Shown here: one piece after another, positions 22,760 through 33,480 of the stretch | How positions within the stretch are numbered: position 1 is the first letter of the stretch | Layout: each line of letters begins with the position of its first letter | Source: Isoetes taiwanensis | Taxonomy: Eukaryota > Streptophyta > Lycopodiopsida > Isoetales > Isoetaceae | NCBI GenBank assembly: GCA_021234155.1 | Contig: JAJEKV010000018.1 | Coordinates: 18,434,583 to 18,498,582, forward strand | Length of the DNA: 64,000 bases | Direction of reading: 5' to 3' | Notes under the pieces: generated by a model | Database searches by the model: none | What the model saw: the letters and a program-made list of their open reading frames with translations, nothing else | Told to the model about the DNA's origin: nothing | Translations under genes and position numbers: made by a program

Positions 22760-23633
22760 GAGGGAAAACTACCAAAATACCCCTATGAGTTTATGTAATT
22801 ACCAAAATGCCCCTATGAGTTTTAAAATTATCAAAATGCCCCTGGCTCAAATAAATACACTGTATAAAATAAACATACAAATAAATTACCAATTTGCCCC
22901 TACATACCAAACTTAATTACCAAAATACCCCTACACACCAAACTTAATTACCAAAATGCCATTACATACCGATTTTGATCAATCTACACCAAACTAATCA
23001 CTAAAATGCCCTACACACCAAACTTAATCACAAAAATACCCCCCTACATACTAAACTTAATTACCAAAATGCCCTTATATACTTATTCTACTCAATCTAT
23101 ACAAAATGTCTCAAGCATAGTTTAAATTCAACAAAGAGATTACAGAAGTGACAATCATCAGTAAAACTACATGCATTGTGTCTCTTCCATTACACCTTCC
23201 ATAAAGATCTTCCTCTTATCTACATCTTCTTCTCTTGTGCACATGCATTTAGGTTTTGGACGTCTAAGAGGTCTGCGTATGGCTGGTGGTGACATGCTTC
23301 CAATAGCATCACCATATGACCACAGGAGACACTGGCTCCTTGTAAGTGTCACAACAAGACTGTGTAGGGGTATTTTGATAATTAAGTTTGATGTATAGGG
23401 CATTTTGATAATTAAACTTGGTGTAAGTTGATCAGAATTAGTATGTAATGGCATTTTGGTATTTAAGTTTGGTGTGTAGGGGTATTTTGGTAATTAAGTT
23501 TGGTGTGTAGGGGCAAATTGGTAATTTATTTGTACATTTATTTGAGTCAGGGGCATTTTGGTAATTTTAAAACTCATAAGGGCATTTTGGTAATTACATA
23601 AACTCAATAGGGGCATTTTGGCAGTTTTCCCTC
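22760..23633. repeat. Foldback element with minisatellite arms
   Basis: The left arm (22,760 to about 23,095) starts GAGGGAAAACTACC and is a run of roughly 31-bp units such as CCAAACTTAATTACCAAAAT followed by GCCCCTACACA. The right arm (about 23,355-23,633) is the inverse complement, ending GGCAGTTTTCCCTC. The roughly 260-bp spacer between the arms is unrelated sequence. Such long inverted arms can form a hairpin of about 300 bp. No matching target duplication was found, so the mobility class is unproven; long-TIR Mutator-like elements are one possibility. Confidence 0.85.
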
Positions 23634-23663
23634 CAATGCTTTTATCCAACATCCAATATCTTA

Positions 23664-25224
23664 CGTGGACGTTCAAAGACAAAGATATCACGCCCCCGGG
23701 ACGATATCGCATCGCTTCCACGCCATTACACGCCAATCCGACCGAGCGGTAATGCCAACGGATAGCCAGGTAAGTAGCCCTAGGGGCAACTTGCTAGGAG
23801 TGTTCATATATTATTAATGTGCACATGTGCACATTAATGAGGGCACACCTTTCCTTGTTTGCATATTTTGCCACCTAGCCATTTAAGGTAAGTGGGGCCT
23901 TTCCAATTATCCCACATGCCAAATTGGGTAATTGGAAACCCTAGCCTAAACCCCATGTCTATTTAGGGTAGGAAAACCCTAGCTTGCTAGTTTTTCGTCC
24001 TTAGGGTTTTAGAGCTCGGTTTTGGCTGCCCCAGAGCCAAAACCGCCTCCCGTGACGCCTGCCCAAGCCGAATTGCGCCATCGGGTTCCCACAATTTCGA
24101 TTTTTCGCCAGGATGGTTGAACTCAGGTCGAGGAGCCACTCAAGGATCAGATTTGGTCAATTTAATAGCTTAAACCGCCTTCTAGTCATAGAATCAGTAG
24201 GTTTAGACTATTAAATTGCCCATAGTAGCTATCTAGATCTTAGATCTCGGACACTAACTAAAGAACCTAACTCTATGATTAGATCTAGTTCTTTAGTTCT
24301 TCTGTGATGTATTTGGATGATGTACTTCGCGTGAACTCCTTGTATTGGGAAGGGGGGTAGAGGCCCCAAAGCTTGTAGTTGATGCTCCTAGAGTAGCCTC
24401 TAGCACACCTGTAGATTCGGCTTGTGTACAAGAGCCACACCCGGTTGTGGGTGAAGGGGGGAGGGGCTAAGAAGGAGGTTCATGTGTTCGACTCTGAACG
24501 CATCCCCCGGTGTGTAAAGCCTACCGGGGATCATTGTGACTAGGTCTAATGGCTTACCACTGAGTGCGGGTAAGGCATGGGCTCGACACCCGTGAAGTGG
24601 TGTACACTTTCCAGTGGGTTCAGTCGAATACGGGCAGTGGCCCTCTAGTCACCTTGAGTCAGCATGTAGATCTCTCGGAGGGAGTGATCCCTACCGCCCC
24701 ATCGAACCGGGAGGATGAGACCCAGGGAATAGCCCCTTCGGCCATGCATCCGGGATGGGCTACTTGCCGGGGTCCCAACACTTTTCAGCCTACTACGCAA
24801 AGTGTGCAATGGAGGGGCGGATGGAGTGGACAACCCTAGGCCATGTTCTTATGCCACCAAATCCATCGCCATGAATTACATGCCCGCAATGAACGGGAGA
24901 CCCAAGCCGATCACTCCTTGAGTCCGAGCCTTGGGTAGGATTCCCTATGTGATGTGCTGACTCTGTGCCTATGCAGGATGTTGATATACCACCCTCCGGG
25001 TGGATGGAGGATTATGTTGAGTAATCGACATGTATGTTTACGCTTCGCGCAGCTAGGTAGGCCCCGAGGGAGACAGGGGGAATGACACCTTCACTCTTCC
25101 CAATGGGACTCGCTACGGGTGCAAAGTGATATGTGGAGGGCCCTCAGATCAGCATGGAGCTGGTGTGGGGAAGAACTCTGTTTGTGTATGGGTGAGAGCA
25201 CCGTGTAACAGTAGGGGACGTCCA
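23664..25224 (+). repeat. 5' LTR of the chromovirus
   Basis: It aligns along its whole length with 41,332-42,890. The start reads CGTGGACG against TGTGGCG in the 3' copy, and the end reads GGGGACGTCCA. AT-rich blocks are nearly identical between copies, while CG-rich blocks differ by substitutions and indels. Confidence 0.88.
23813..23838. repeat. 26-bp perfect palindrome in 5' LTR
   Basis: ATTAATGTGCAC followed by AT and then GTGCACATTAAT is self-complementary over all 26 bases. The same palindrome is present unchanged in the 3' LTR at 41,480-41,505. It lies about 150 bp into the LTR. Confidence 0.9.
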
Positions 25225-25227
25225 AGT

Positions 25228-25238
25228 GGTATCGAGCA
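25228..25238 (+). promoter_or_regulatory. Chromovirus primer-binding site (tRNA-Met)
   Basis: TGGTATCGAGC follows the 5' LTR within four bases. It matches the initiator tRNA-Met complement TGGTATCAGAGC with one base missing, which could be a real change or a consensus error. Confidence 0.75.
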
Positions 25239-25433
25239 ATGTTCTTGGAGACCAAGAGCAAAGCATTGACCATGTTCCCGTGAGTACTAACTTGATAGGA
25301 TCCTCAAGCCTCGAAAAAGTGGGAAAATTTTTTTTTTCTCACCTTTGTAGTTTATGCTAAGCTAGTAACAATTAAGTGAATTGGAATTTAACAAGATTAA
25401 AAAGAATGAGCCAAAAATTTTCCAAGTGAGGTG

Positions 25434-25500
25434 GTCTCACAGCTCGCGCCTGGTCGCAGAACTAAACTTTAGTTTTGAAGCGAGGCGCAAGCTGTGAGAC
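25434..25500 (+). repeat. Leader hairpin 1
   Basis: The 5' arm GTCTCACAGCTCGCGCCTGG pairs with the 3' arm CGAGGCGCAAGCTGTGAGAC. An inner AACTAAA/TTTAGTT stem extends the helix to almost the full 67 nt with a tiny loop. It is the first of four copies. Confidence 0.88.
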
Positions 25501-25623
25501 ATCGAGTCAAGAACACCAAAACATGATGAATTTGAGAAAAATAATGTGGTAAGGCTAATTCTAAGGTAGGAATTAGTTAGAATAGCATGTTTTAATTACC
25601 TAAAAACCCTAGAAATGTATGAG

Positions 25624-25690
25624 ATCTCACAGCTCGCGCCTGGTCGCAAAACTAAACATTAGTATTGGAACGAGGCGCAAGCTGTGAGAC
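25624..25690 (+). repeat. Leader hairpin 2
   Basis: A near copy of hairpin 1 (ATCTCACAGCTCGCGCC ... GGCGCAAGCTGTGAGAC), 190 bp downstream. Its last bases AGACC became the target site of the Copia insertion. Confidence 0.88.
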
Positions 25691-25691
25691 C
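25687..25691 (+). repeat. Left target duplication AGACC of the Copia
   Basis: AGACC here and at 31,800-31,804 directly abut the outer ends of the two Copia LTRs. Confidence 0.93.
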
Positions 25692-26610
25692 TGATAGAAT
25701 TTCAGCTTCATAAGTTGAATAAACCTTCATGAGAAGCAGTGGCAGTGAAGGTCAGATGAATGCAGTACTTTTATGAGAAGCAGTGGCAGTAAAAGTGCTT
25801 GAGAATATTGTCTCATGAACATAATAATTGTTGAAGATCAAATAAGTAATTATTATCATAGTCATGAGATGAGAAGGTGATTGCCTAGGTTATTGTTTAT
25901 CTGGGCAGCTTCAGGTGAATAATACAAGTGCATGGGTGTCTTGCCAAAGGTTACAAGGTCACAATGCCTAAGGTTGGTCGGATCATCCAAACATTTGAAG
26001 TTATTTCTTGTTTTATTAAAACATAAGGTTCAATGGTTGAGAAAGCTAATTTCCTACAACGTGCATGTGGGATAATTTGAGAAGTGCTTAGATTTCCCCG
26101 CATGCCCGGTGGGATATTGAAGCACTGGGGTTTGCTCTAAGTTTAGAAAGCTATTTCGACTCCTACAATCACGGTATGATTGTGGATAAGCTGAAGAAGG
26201 GAAAAATATAATGGGTGGGTGCAGGAGAGAGAGGGGCGTCCACAAGATGCTTGGATATGAGTAATCCGGCATTTGAAGGTTGACTGCTGCAGGAATCGAG
26301 TTAATGACTCAAAGCTTCATATAAATCATTAGCCTATGGTTTATATGTTCAATGATTTATGACTTGTATAGGAATAAGTTGGTACTCAAGATTTATATTG
26401 ACATAGAACTTATTGGCTTGAATTATTTTGAGAATGATTGACCATATTGTGGCTTCTCAAAATTACTATGTATATTGAATGTAAGATGTATAAGCCAACG
26501 TATGTGAGTTGATCTTGAGTTAAAGGAAAAGTTTGTGAGAAGAAAATAAAATCTTGCTAGTCATAAGTAGAAGTGCTGTGTTTATCTTAGTTGTCTAGGC
26601 AAACCTTACA
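25692..26610 (+). repeat. Copia 5' LTR
   Basis: 919 bp, TG...CA ends. It contains two copies of GAGAAGCAGTGGCAGT near 25,730 and 25,778; the second is missing from the 3' LTR. Other differences from the 3' LTR cluster at 26,090-26,250. Confidence 0.95.
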
Positions 26611-26611
26611 G

Positions 26612-26623
26612 TGGTATCAGAGC
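26612..26623 (+). promoter_or_regulatory. Copia primer-binding site
   Basis: TGGTATCAGAGC, the exact complement of the initiator tRNA-Met 3' end, one base after the LTR. Confidence 0.95.
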
Positions 26624-26631
26624 AATTTTTC

Positions 26632-27669
26632 ATGGCTAGCAGATTTGGAGCTAGTTTGCTCAACACCATAGAGGTGTATAAAGGAGGAGCAGGATTCCAG
26701 ATTTGGAAGGATGCTATAATGCATGTGTTGGATGTTGAAGATCTTTGGGATGTTGTAGATCCCAATAGTCAGGTACCAGCAGGTGTATCGCTTTAACCGC
26801 CTCTACTGGTCGAGTGCTTGGGGAGCTGGAGGCCAATCAGCTGAAAGTACAAGAGCTGAAGGGTCAGGAGGAGCTGCAAGCAGAGGAGGCACAAGCTCAG
26901 CTGGAGGGAAGTCGTTGCAGACTAAGGTCAAGGAAGCTCAGGGCATTATAACCTGTAAGTTGAGTCCAGCTATTCGTTTGAGAGTCAGATCCTTGAGTCC
27001 AAAGGACATATGGAAGTATTTAATTAAGCATTATGAGGAAAAAACTTCCTCTCAAATAGATGTCTTGGAAACTGAGTTGAGAAACTTAAAATTAAAGGAA
27101 GATGAGGATGTGTCAGAATTCTTCAATAAATTTGACAATTTAATAGTGACCTTTGAAGGGTTTGGGGTAAGAATATCCGATAGGAGTCAGTAATCGCAAA
27201 TATCCGAGGGCTATAAGTGAGAATGAAACATTATCCTTGTTCATTAGAAACTCAAACAAAAGTAGAGAAGAAGCTGAAATCATGTTGAGGACCTGAATGG
27301 GACAAAAAAAATTTTTAAAACAAAGTGATGAAACTCCACGAGATTTTGATGGTAAAAAGAAAAGATAAAGTCACTTGTTATCACTGCCATGAAGCTGGAC
27401 ACTATAAAAGTGAATGCCCTAAAATTAGGAAAGATTTCAATTGCTACACATGTGGTGGTAGAGGACACATGGCTGCCAAATGTCCTACACCAAAGAATTT
27501 TGGCAGAGCATCAAGAGGAAGAGGTGATTCAAATACTGGGAGGACTGGAAGGGGCAGAGGTCGAAATTATGAGAGAGCTTATGTGACTCAAGAGGCACAA
27601 GAGGAAGCCAAAACCAAATCTGTAGAAGATGAAGAAGAGGTAATACATGAGTTTGCAAGTTATCAATGA
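26632..27669 (+). pseudogene. Copia Gag with two CCHC zinc knuckles
   Basis: It starts MASRFGASLLNTIEVYKGG just behind the primer-binding site. Gag (capsid) wording follows: IWKDAIMHVLD, LSPKDIWKYLIKHYEEK, LRNLKLKEDEDVSEFFNKF. The end has two nucleocapsid knuckles, CYHCHEAGHYKSEC and CYTCGGRGHMAAKC, then an RG-rich tail. A frameshift at about 26,790 (within a GA-rich stretch) and stops at 27,190-27,300 split it. Gag would package the element RNA into virus-like particles. Confidence 0.88.
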
Positions 27670-27684
27670 GGATGTTTTTCTTTG

Positions 27685-27760
27685 ACAAAAGTAATCATTT
27701 AATAGTTGATTTCGGAGTTGAAAGATCGATGGAGTTCAAACCATCGATCTTTTTTTGAAG
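27685..27760 (+). pseudogene. Copia protease active-site remnant
   Basis: Where the catalytic DSGA box should stand the sequence reads LIVDFGVERSME, so the Ser and Ala of the active-site triad are replaced. The usual WxxDSGAS context is only partly recognisable and the frame breaks about 25 bases later. Confidence 0.6.
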
Positions 27761-29089
27761 GACATCTCAGCTGCAAAATCGAGGAAGATCCAAGTAGGCA
27801 ATGGAACATTACAAGATGTACAAGGGAGAGGATTGCTTCAGCTCAGGGATTTGGATGGAAATGTTGTTAATATAGAAGATGTGTTATGTGTGCCAGCTAT
27901 TATAAAAAATTTAATCTCAGTGAGTCAGTTGTGTGATTTAGGGTATCGAGTTACTTTTGATGCAGACCAATGTACTGTCCTACTTGACAATAAAATAAAG
28001 TTTTATGGAAAGAGGGTTGGCAATTTATTTGAACTTGATAACCTCATGCACTCTAGTGTGAATGCAATCTCAGAAATTGGTTTTGAAATATGGCACAACA
28101 GATTGGCACATACAAATCTCAAGAATTTGGATATTTTACACAAACAAGGACATATAGATTTCTGTGATAACAAAAGCAGATTTATTTGTGAAGGGTGTGC
28201 TCTTGGTAAACTCCATAGATTGCCATTCCCTAAAAGAAAGACTAAAGCATCTCAACCTTTAGAGTTGGTACATTCAGACTTATGTGGTCCATTAAATGTG
28301 CAAAGTAGAAACAGCAACAGATACTTTATAACTTTCACAGATGATCATAGCAGAAAATGTAGAACATATTGTCTAAGGAAAAAGTCACAAGCTCTTAATG
28401 CCTTCAAACAATATGTGGCAGAAATGGAGAGAGAAACAGGGCACAAAATCAAATGCATAAGATCAGATAGAGGAGGAGAATACCTATCAGAAAAATTCAG
28501 AACTTTTTGCATAGCACATGGAATCAAAAGACAGATAACTTGCAGATATACTCCTCAGCAAAATGGAGTTTCTGAGAGAAAGAATCGTACCTTAATGGAT
28601 GCTGTTAGATCTATGTTAAAAGAAAGTGGATTGCCAAATACTTTATGGGAAGAAGCATTGCAAACAGCAGTTGAAATACAAAATATTCTTCCATCTACAA
28701 GCTTGCAAGGGAAAATACCAGAATGTATATGGAATCCTGACACAAAGATTGATTATGACAAATACAAAGTATATGGATGCTTAGTGTATACTCATGTTCC
28801 ATCTGAACTAAGAAAGAAATTGGATAGCCGAGCTGAAGTAGGTTTTTTGGTGGGGTATGACAGCCAGGCAAAAGGATATAGAGTATACATACCAGAAAAA
28901 AGGACTATAACAATTAGTAGAGATGTATTGTTTAATGAGAATGTCTTGTACAAACATAAATACAAGAAAGGTGTAAGAATAAGACCAAGGGATACATATT
29001 CAGAACCAAAGTTTGACTTGAATGATTCAGATGAAGAGGAAACAATAGATAATACGGATATTGAACAAGGAATGCGAAAAGATGCTTGA
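27755..29089 (+). CDS. Copia integrase region
   Basis: A 444-codon open frame. It holds the pre-integrase HHCC zinc site (IWHNRLAHTNLKNL ... CEGCALGK) and the catalytic core with LVHSDLCGPL (first Asp), IRSDRGGEYLSEKF (second Asp) and TPQQNGVSERKNRTLMD (Glu). The Copia-specific C-terminal GKIPECIW and FLVGYDSQAKGYRVY segments follow. It inserts the cDNA into the genome. The stop at 29,089 separates it from RT; a complete element would read through. Confidence 0.92.
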   Translation: MKDISAAKSRKIQVGNGTLQDVQGRGLLQLRDLDGNVVNIEDVLCVPAIIKNLISVSQLCDLGYRVTFDADQCTVLLDNKIKFYGKRVGNLFELDNLMHSSVNAISEIGFEIWHNRLAHTNLKNLDILHKQGHIDFCDNKSRFICEGCALGKLHRLPFPKRKTKASQPLELVHSDLCGPLNVQSRNSNRYFITFTDDHSRKCRTYCLRKKSQALNAFKQYVAEMERETGHKIKCIRSDRGGEYLSEKFRTFCIAHGIKRQITCRYTPQQNGVSERKNRTLMDAVRSMLKESGLPNTLWEEALQTAVEIQNILPSTSLQGKIPECIWNPDTKIDYDKYKVYGCLVYTHVPSELRKKLDSRAEVGFLVGYDSQAKGYRVYIPEKRTITISRDVLFNENVLYKHKYKKGVRIRPRDTYSEPKFDLNDSDEEETIDNTDIEQGMRKDA

Positions 29090-29127
29090 GAGAAAGAAAA
29101 GGTAATTCAGGTTGAATCGTAAGTGAA

Positions 29128-30167
29128 ATGCAAAGGGAACAAGAAATAGAGCAGGAAATAATTGAGCCTGAGGTGCCAAAAGCTAAAAGGAAGACTGAAG
29201 CTGAAAGGCTAATCGAGGAGGCCAGATTGGGAAATAAATTATATGGGAGATCAGAACTAGGGAAAAGTAGAAGGATTGAGAAAGCAGATCATGAACAAAT
29301 AATGGCTATTTTAGAAGATGAGATTATACCTCAGAATTTTATAGAAGCCCAAGAAAGTGTTGACAGATATAAATGGATAACTGCAATGAATGAGGAACTC
29401 AAATCCTTTGAGGAAACTAAAACATATGAGGTAGTTAAATCCAATGGTAAACAAAACGTTATTGGAAGTAAGTGGCTCTACAAAATTAAATTAAATCCAG
29501 ATGGAAGTAAAAAATACAAGGCCAGACTTGTAGCTCAAGGCTATACTCAGAAAAAAAAGGGAGGGACTATGATGAAACATACTTCCCTATAGTAAAGCTT
29601 ACAAGTATCAGGATTCTTCTAGCTATGGCAAATGCCATGAATTTAGAACTGCACCATATGGATGTCAAAACAGCATTCTTGAATGCAACACTTGAGGAGG
29701 AGGCCTTCATGAAACCTGCACCAGGGTATGAACTAGGCAAAAACATGATATGGAAATTGAACAGGGCTGTCTATGGGTTAAAACAGTCACCAAGAGAATG
29801 GTATTTATGCATGAATCAATTTCTACAAGAACAGGGATTTGAGAAACTTCAAAATGATGGCAATCTTTATAGATTCAAGCAAAGTGAAGATTTTTGTATA
29901 ATTGCATTATATGTAGATGATTGTATCATGGCTGCAAACTCCATAAAAATTCTGGACTTGTGCAAGAGAATATTAAAATCAAGGTTCCAGATGTCAGACC
30001 TAGGAGAGTTGAAGAAATTCCTAGGCATAGAAGTGGACAGAAATAGAGAAACAAAATGGTTAAGACTACATCAAGAAAAGCATGTAGAAAACATGCTTAA
30101 AAGGTTCAACTTGGTAGATGCAAAAACAGTAAAGACTCCAATGGTACCAGGTCATAAATTAGTGTAA
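29128..30167 (+). pseudogene. Copia reverse transcriptase
   Basis: RT motifs in order are KWLYKIKLNPDGSKKYKARL, HHMDVKTAFLNATLEEEAFM, AVYGLKQSPREWY and ALYVDDCIMAAN with an intact YVDD box at about 29,909. A frameshift at about 29,550-29,560 sits in a run of eight A followed by GGG, so a homopolymer length error is as likely as a mutation. The stop at 30,167 precedes the RNase H frame. Confidence 0.92.
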
Positions 30168-30171
30168 ATGC

Positions 30172-30900
30172 ATGAGTGATGAGACAAAAGAAATAATGGA
30201 AATGCAAAATGTTCCATACAGAGCATTAATTGGTTGTTTGTTGTACTTAGCAAATAGTACACGGCCAGACATATCATACTCTGTCAATATTTTGAGTAGG
30301 AGGAATCACAATCCTACCAAAGTGCACTGGGAGGCTGCCAAGAGGATACTTAGATATCTCAAAGGAACTCCAAATCATGGTATTTGCTTCACATCCAAAA
30401 ATCTAATTATGAAATGCTTTAGTGATGCAGATTGGGGAGGAGATTTACAAACTAGAAGATCAACCTCAGGATATGCCATTTTTCTAGGTGGAGGAGTCAT
30501 ATCTTGGAGATGTAAAAAACAAGCAGCTGTGGCTATGAGCTCAGCAGAAGCAGAATATGCAGCAGCATCTTTGGTAGCTAAAGAAGTGGTATGGTTAAGG
30601 AGGCTGCTAGATGAACTAAATTGTGAACAAATTATGCCTACAGAAATATGGTCAGATAGTCAAAGTTGCATAGCCATTGTTAAAAATCCAGTGCAGCATG
30701 ACAGGACCAAGCATATTGAACTGAGCATACACTTTATACGAGACTTGGCAGACAAAGGAGTAATACAAATGATGTACATTGAAACCAATAAACAGATAGC
30801 TGACATCTTTACCAAAGCACTACCAGATAACAAACATTCTGGGTTTAAAGCAGAACTGCAGGTGACAGATAATCCAACTTATAAGCTGAAGGAGGAGTGA
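30172..30900 (+). CDS. Copia RNase H domain
   Basis: A 242-codon frame with YRALIGCLLYLANSTRPDIS, then CFSDADWGGDLQTRRSTSGY (first Asp), then MSSAEAEYAAAS (Glu), then IWSDSQSCIAI (Asp), then HIELSIHFIRD and IADIFTKALP. The stop TGA forms the first bases of the 3' LTR, a tight arrangement. It degrades RNA in the RNA-DNA hybrid during reverse transcription. Confidence 0.92.
   Translation: MSDETKEIMEMQNVPYRALIGCLLYLANSTRPDISYSVNILSRRNHNPTKVHWEAAKRILRYLKGTPNHGICFTSKNLIMKCFSDADWGGDLQTRRSTSGYAIFLGGGVISWRCKKQAAVAMSSAEAEYAAASLVAKEVVWLRRLLDELNCEQIMPTEIWSDSQSCIAIVKNPVQHDRTKHIELSIHFIRDLADKGVIQMMYIETNKQIADIFTKALPDNKHSGFKAELQVTDNPTYKLKEE
30889..30897 (+). promoter_or_regulatory. Copia polypurine tract
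   Basis: AAGGAGGAG directly before the TGATAG of the 3' LTR; it primes plus-strand DNA synthesis. Confidence 0.9.
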
Positions 30901-31799
30901 TAGAATTTCAGCTTCATAAGTTGAATAAACCTTCATGAGAAGCAGTGGCAGTGAAGGTCAGATGAATGCAGTACTTTTATGAGAATAGAAATATTGTCTC
31001 ATGAACATAATAATTGTTGAAGATCAAATAAGTAATTATTATCATAGTCATGAGATGAGAAGGTGATTGCCTAGGTTATTGTTTATCTGGGCAGCTTCAG
31101 GTGAATAATACAAGTGCATGGGTGTCTTGCCAAAGGTTACAAGGTCACAATGCCTAAGGTTGGTCGGATCATCCAAACATTTGAAGTTATTTCTTGTTTT
31201 ATTAAAACATAAGGTTCAATGGTTGAGAAAGCTAATTTCCTACAACGTGCATGTGGGATAATTTGAGAAGTGCCGAATTTCCCACGCATGCCTGTGGGAT
31301 ATTGAAGCACACGGGTTTGCTCTAAGTTTAGAAAGCTATTTCGACTCCTACACCGCCGGTATGATTGTGGATAAGCTGAAGAAGGGAAAAATATAATGGG
31401 TGGGGTGAGGCAGAGAGAGGGGGCGCGTCACAGTATGCACTGGATATGAGTAATCCGGCATTTGAAGGTTGACTGCTGCAGGAATCGAGTTAATGACTCA
31501 AAGCTTCATATAAATCATTAGCCTATGGTTTATATGTTCAATGATTTATGACTTGTATAGGAATAAGTTGGTACTCAAGATTTATATTGACATAGAACTT
31601 ATTGGCTTGAATTATTTTGAGAATGATTGACCATATTGTGGCTTCTCAAAATTACTATGTATATTGAATGTAAGATGTATAAGCCAACGTATGTGAGTTG
31701 ATCTTGAGTTAAAGGAAAAGTTTGTGAGAAGAAAATAAAATCTTGCTAGTCATAAGTAGAAGTGCTGTGTTTATCTTAGTTGTCTAGGCAAACCTTACA
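30898..31799 (+). repeat. Copia 3' LTR
   Basis: 902 bp. It lacks about 17-20 bp of the 5' copy near 30,985 and shows a cluster of changes at 31,272-31,440, while the remaining several hundred bases are the same. Confidence 0.95.
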
Positions 31800-31804
31800 A
31801 GACC
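31800..31804 (+). repeat. Right target duplication AGACC of the Copia
   Basis: Partner of 25,687-25,691; chromovirus sequence resumes after it. Confidence 0.93.
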
Positions 31805-31904
31805 AACAGGTAGAAAAAGTCTGAAATAAGTATAAGTTTTAGCTAAGTTGGTGCCTTAGCATGTTAAACAGAGCAACTTGAGTTTTGACCTAAAATTTCC
31901 CAAG

Positions 31905-31915
31905 CTATAAATAGA
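31905..31915 (+). promoter_or_regulatory. TATA box of module A
   Basis: CTATAAATAGA stands 110 bp before an ATG in good context (AAACATGGCC). The next bases (CCCCCTCATTTTTT, then AAATCCGCTC and CCCAACTT) match the block after the second TATA box at 33,871, so both are copies of one promoter segment. Confidence 0.65.
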
Positions 31916-32014
31916 TGTAGAACCCCCTCATTTTTTCGTCCAAGCCCTAGAAATCCGCTCTTCCCAACTTAGGCGATCTTTCGGCGCTTTTATCCGATTG
32001 ACGATCCGTAAAAC

Positions 32015-33262
32015 ATGGCCCGAACCAAAGTGATCAAGAAGGAAGCGTCGCCCAGGCGAAACCACCAGCGCCACTGAGGCGGAGATCATTCGGAAGATGC
32101 TTCGTGAGAGGCTCGCGAGAGGGGGTCGTTCGCCTTCGGACGAGGAGCAAGACACGTCCGATCTGATTGATGTCTTCAACCAGCAGGCGGAGCAGGACGA
32201 GGCCACATCACCGAACTCCATGGACGAGGAGACGAGGAGGTGTATGAAGAAATAGAGCGGGGAGATCCCGCAAGCGGGAACAACTGCACCATTGTGACGC
32301 GAATCTACCGGAGATCCTCGAAAGGTGATGAGCAAGTGATGATCCGAGCCAGCGGAGGTAGCGTAATCTTAGAAGGTTCATCGAAAAGTACGAAGCGGCG
32401 GTAAGAGAAGGGAAGACAAAAAGAGGAAAAGGAAGGAAGAGGAACAAAAGGCAGCGTAAGAAAAGAAGAAAGCGAAAAGGGAAGTTCGTATCGGGCATAA
32501 GGAGAACGAAGGACCGCCCGCCAAGGAAGAGGCCGAATCCCAACATTATCATCAAGGAGCTAACCGGACGAACCCCAAACCCCTCCGGACGACTTTTCCG
32601 AGGAGGACTTCAACCCTAATGCCGCAGGTGGAAGCTCTTCCAAGCACCCAGCGACGAAAGCGTGAAGTACCCGAAGCAGCCGGTACCGAAAGCAACCCCA
32701 AAGAAGACCAAGTGCGTAAGCCCCCGAAAATCTCGCATGGGATAGAAAGAAGTAAACCACGACCTGCCCGGAAGCCTACGCCAAACAAGTGGTGAAGATC
32801 TACGAGAGGAAGATGAGAGACCACGAGGCCTACATGAAGAAATGGGAGGCCTACAACAAATATTATGAAGAAAGCGGGGTTAGGTTCATCGAGGGAGGGC
32901 GACCAACGGCAGGCGGCAAACCTTAAGGGCGCCACCACCGAAGCCCAAGGTTCCCAAGCCGCCACCCGTGAAGAAAGCTGATAGGAAGGAGGTGGAGAGA
33001 AGAGCGTTAAGGAGATTAGACACTTCGCAAGCAGCCGGTCTCCCTAATTCCCCGTGCCCCTTCGCTTTCGGTTAGTGCGTGAAGTGATGCAGCCCTCTGA
33101 AGCGGACTTTAGAGTCCTGACCAGGCCTGGCGGCAATGCAAGAGGCGGTGAGGCAAAAGATAGTGCAACATTTTGAAGATTCAACACCTGCACTATCCGC
33201 ATGGCGGGTAACCTTAATGCGACAAGACATGAGCCTTGCGACCCGCATTAAGGGAGAACGCA
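32015..33262 (+). pseudogene. Module A ORF of the chromovirus, unknown protein
   Basis: It opens MARTKVIKKEASPR. After a frame change it continues with coding-quality blocks such as EIIRKMLRERLARGG, SDEEQDTSDLIDVFNQQAE and (about 32,790-32,880) YERKMRDHEAYMKKWEAYNK. It is highly charged and probably helical. No retroviral domain is recognised, and it stands before gag, where most chromoviruses have no gene. An AT-rich possible poly(A) region (AATAATTAAAATTTTTGTAATATA) follows at 33,285-33,308. Many one-base indels break the frame, mostly at CGG/GCG words. Its function is unknown. Confidence 0.5.
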
Positions 33263-33415
33263 TACATAGGAACTTTGTTGTAAATAATTAAAATTTTTGT
33301 AATATAGAGCAATTTTGTGTACCTTGATGACATAAACTTGGTTAATTAGAGCAAATTAATAAGTTTTAGCTTTTATTTAGGTGAAATAGGACATTTGCAA
33401 GCCAAGAGACATGAT

Positions 33416-33480
33416 GTCTCACATTTACCTGGTATAAAACTAAAAGTTAGTATTGAAGCGAGGCGCAAAAGCTGTGAGAC
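33416..33480 (+). repeat. Leader hairpin 3
   Basis: Third copy: GTCTCACATTTACCTGG ... TTGAAGCGAGGCGCAAAAGC then TGTGAGAC. The outer GTCTCAC/GTGAGAC and the inner AACTAA/TTAGT pairs are kept; the middle of the 5' arm is degraded. Confidence 0.8.

Larger units (their letters stand above)
25692..31799 (+). mobile_element. Complete Copia retrotransposon nested in the chromovirus
   Basis: LTRs of 919 and 902 bp begin TGATAGAATTTC and end AAACCTTACA. It has a tRNA-Met primer-binding site, Gag with two zinc knuckles, protease, integrase, RT and RNase H in Copia order, a polypurine tract and a 5-bp target duplication. Long stretches of the LTRs are identical (for example the last 350 bp), so insertion was recent. 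A few frameshifts and stops interrupt the single polyprotein. Confidence 0.95.

Noticed and set aside
22760-23633. CRISPR-like array
   Set aside because: The regularly spaced units are near-identical throughout without unique spacers and form inverted arms; the genome is eukaryotic.
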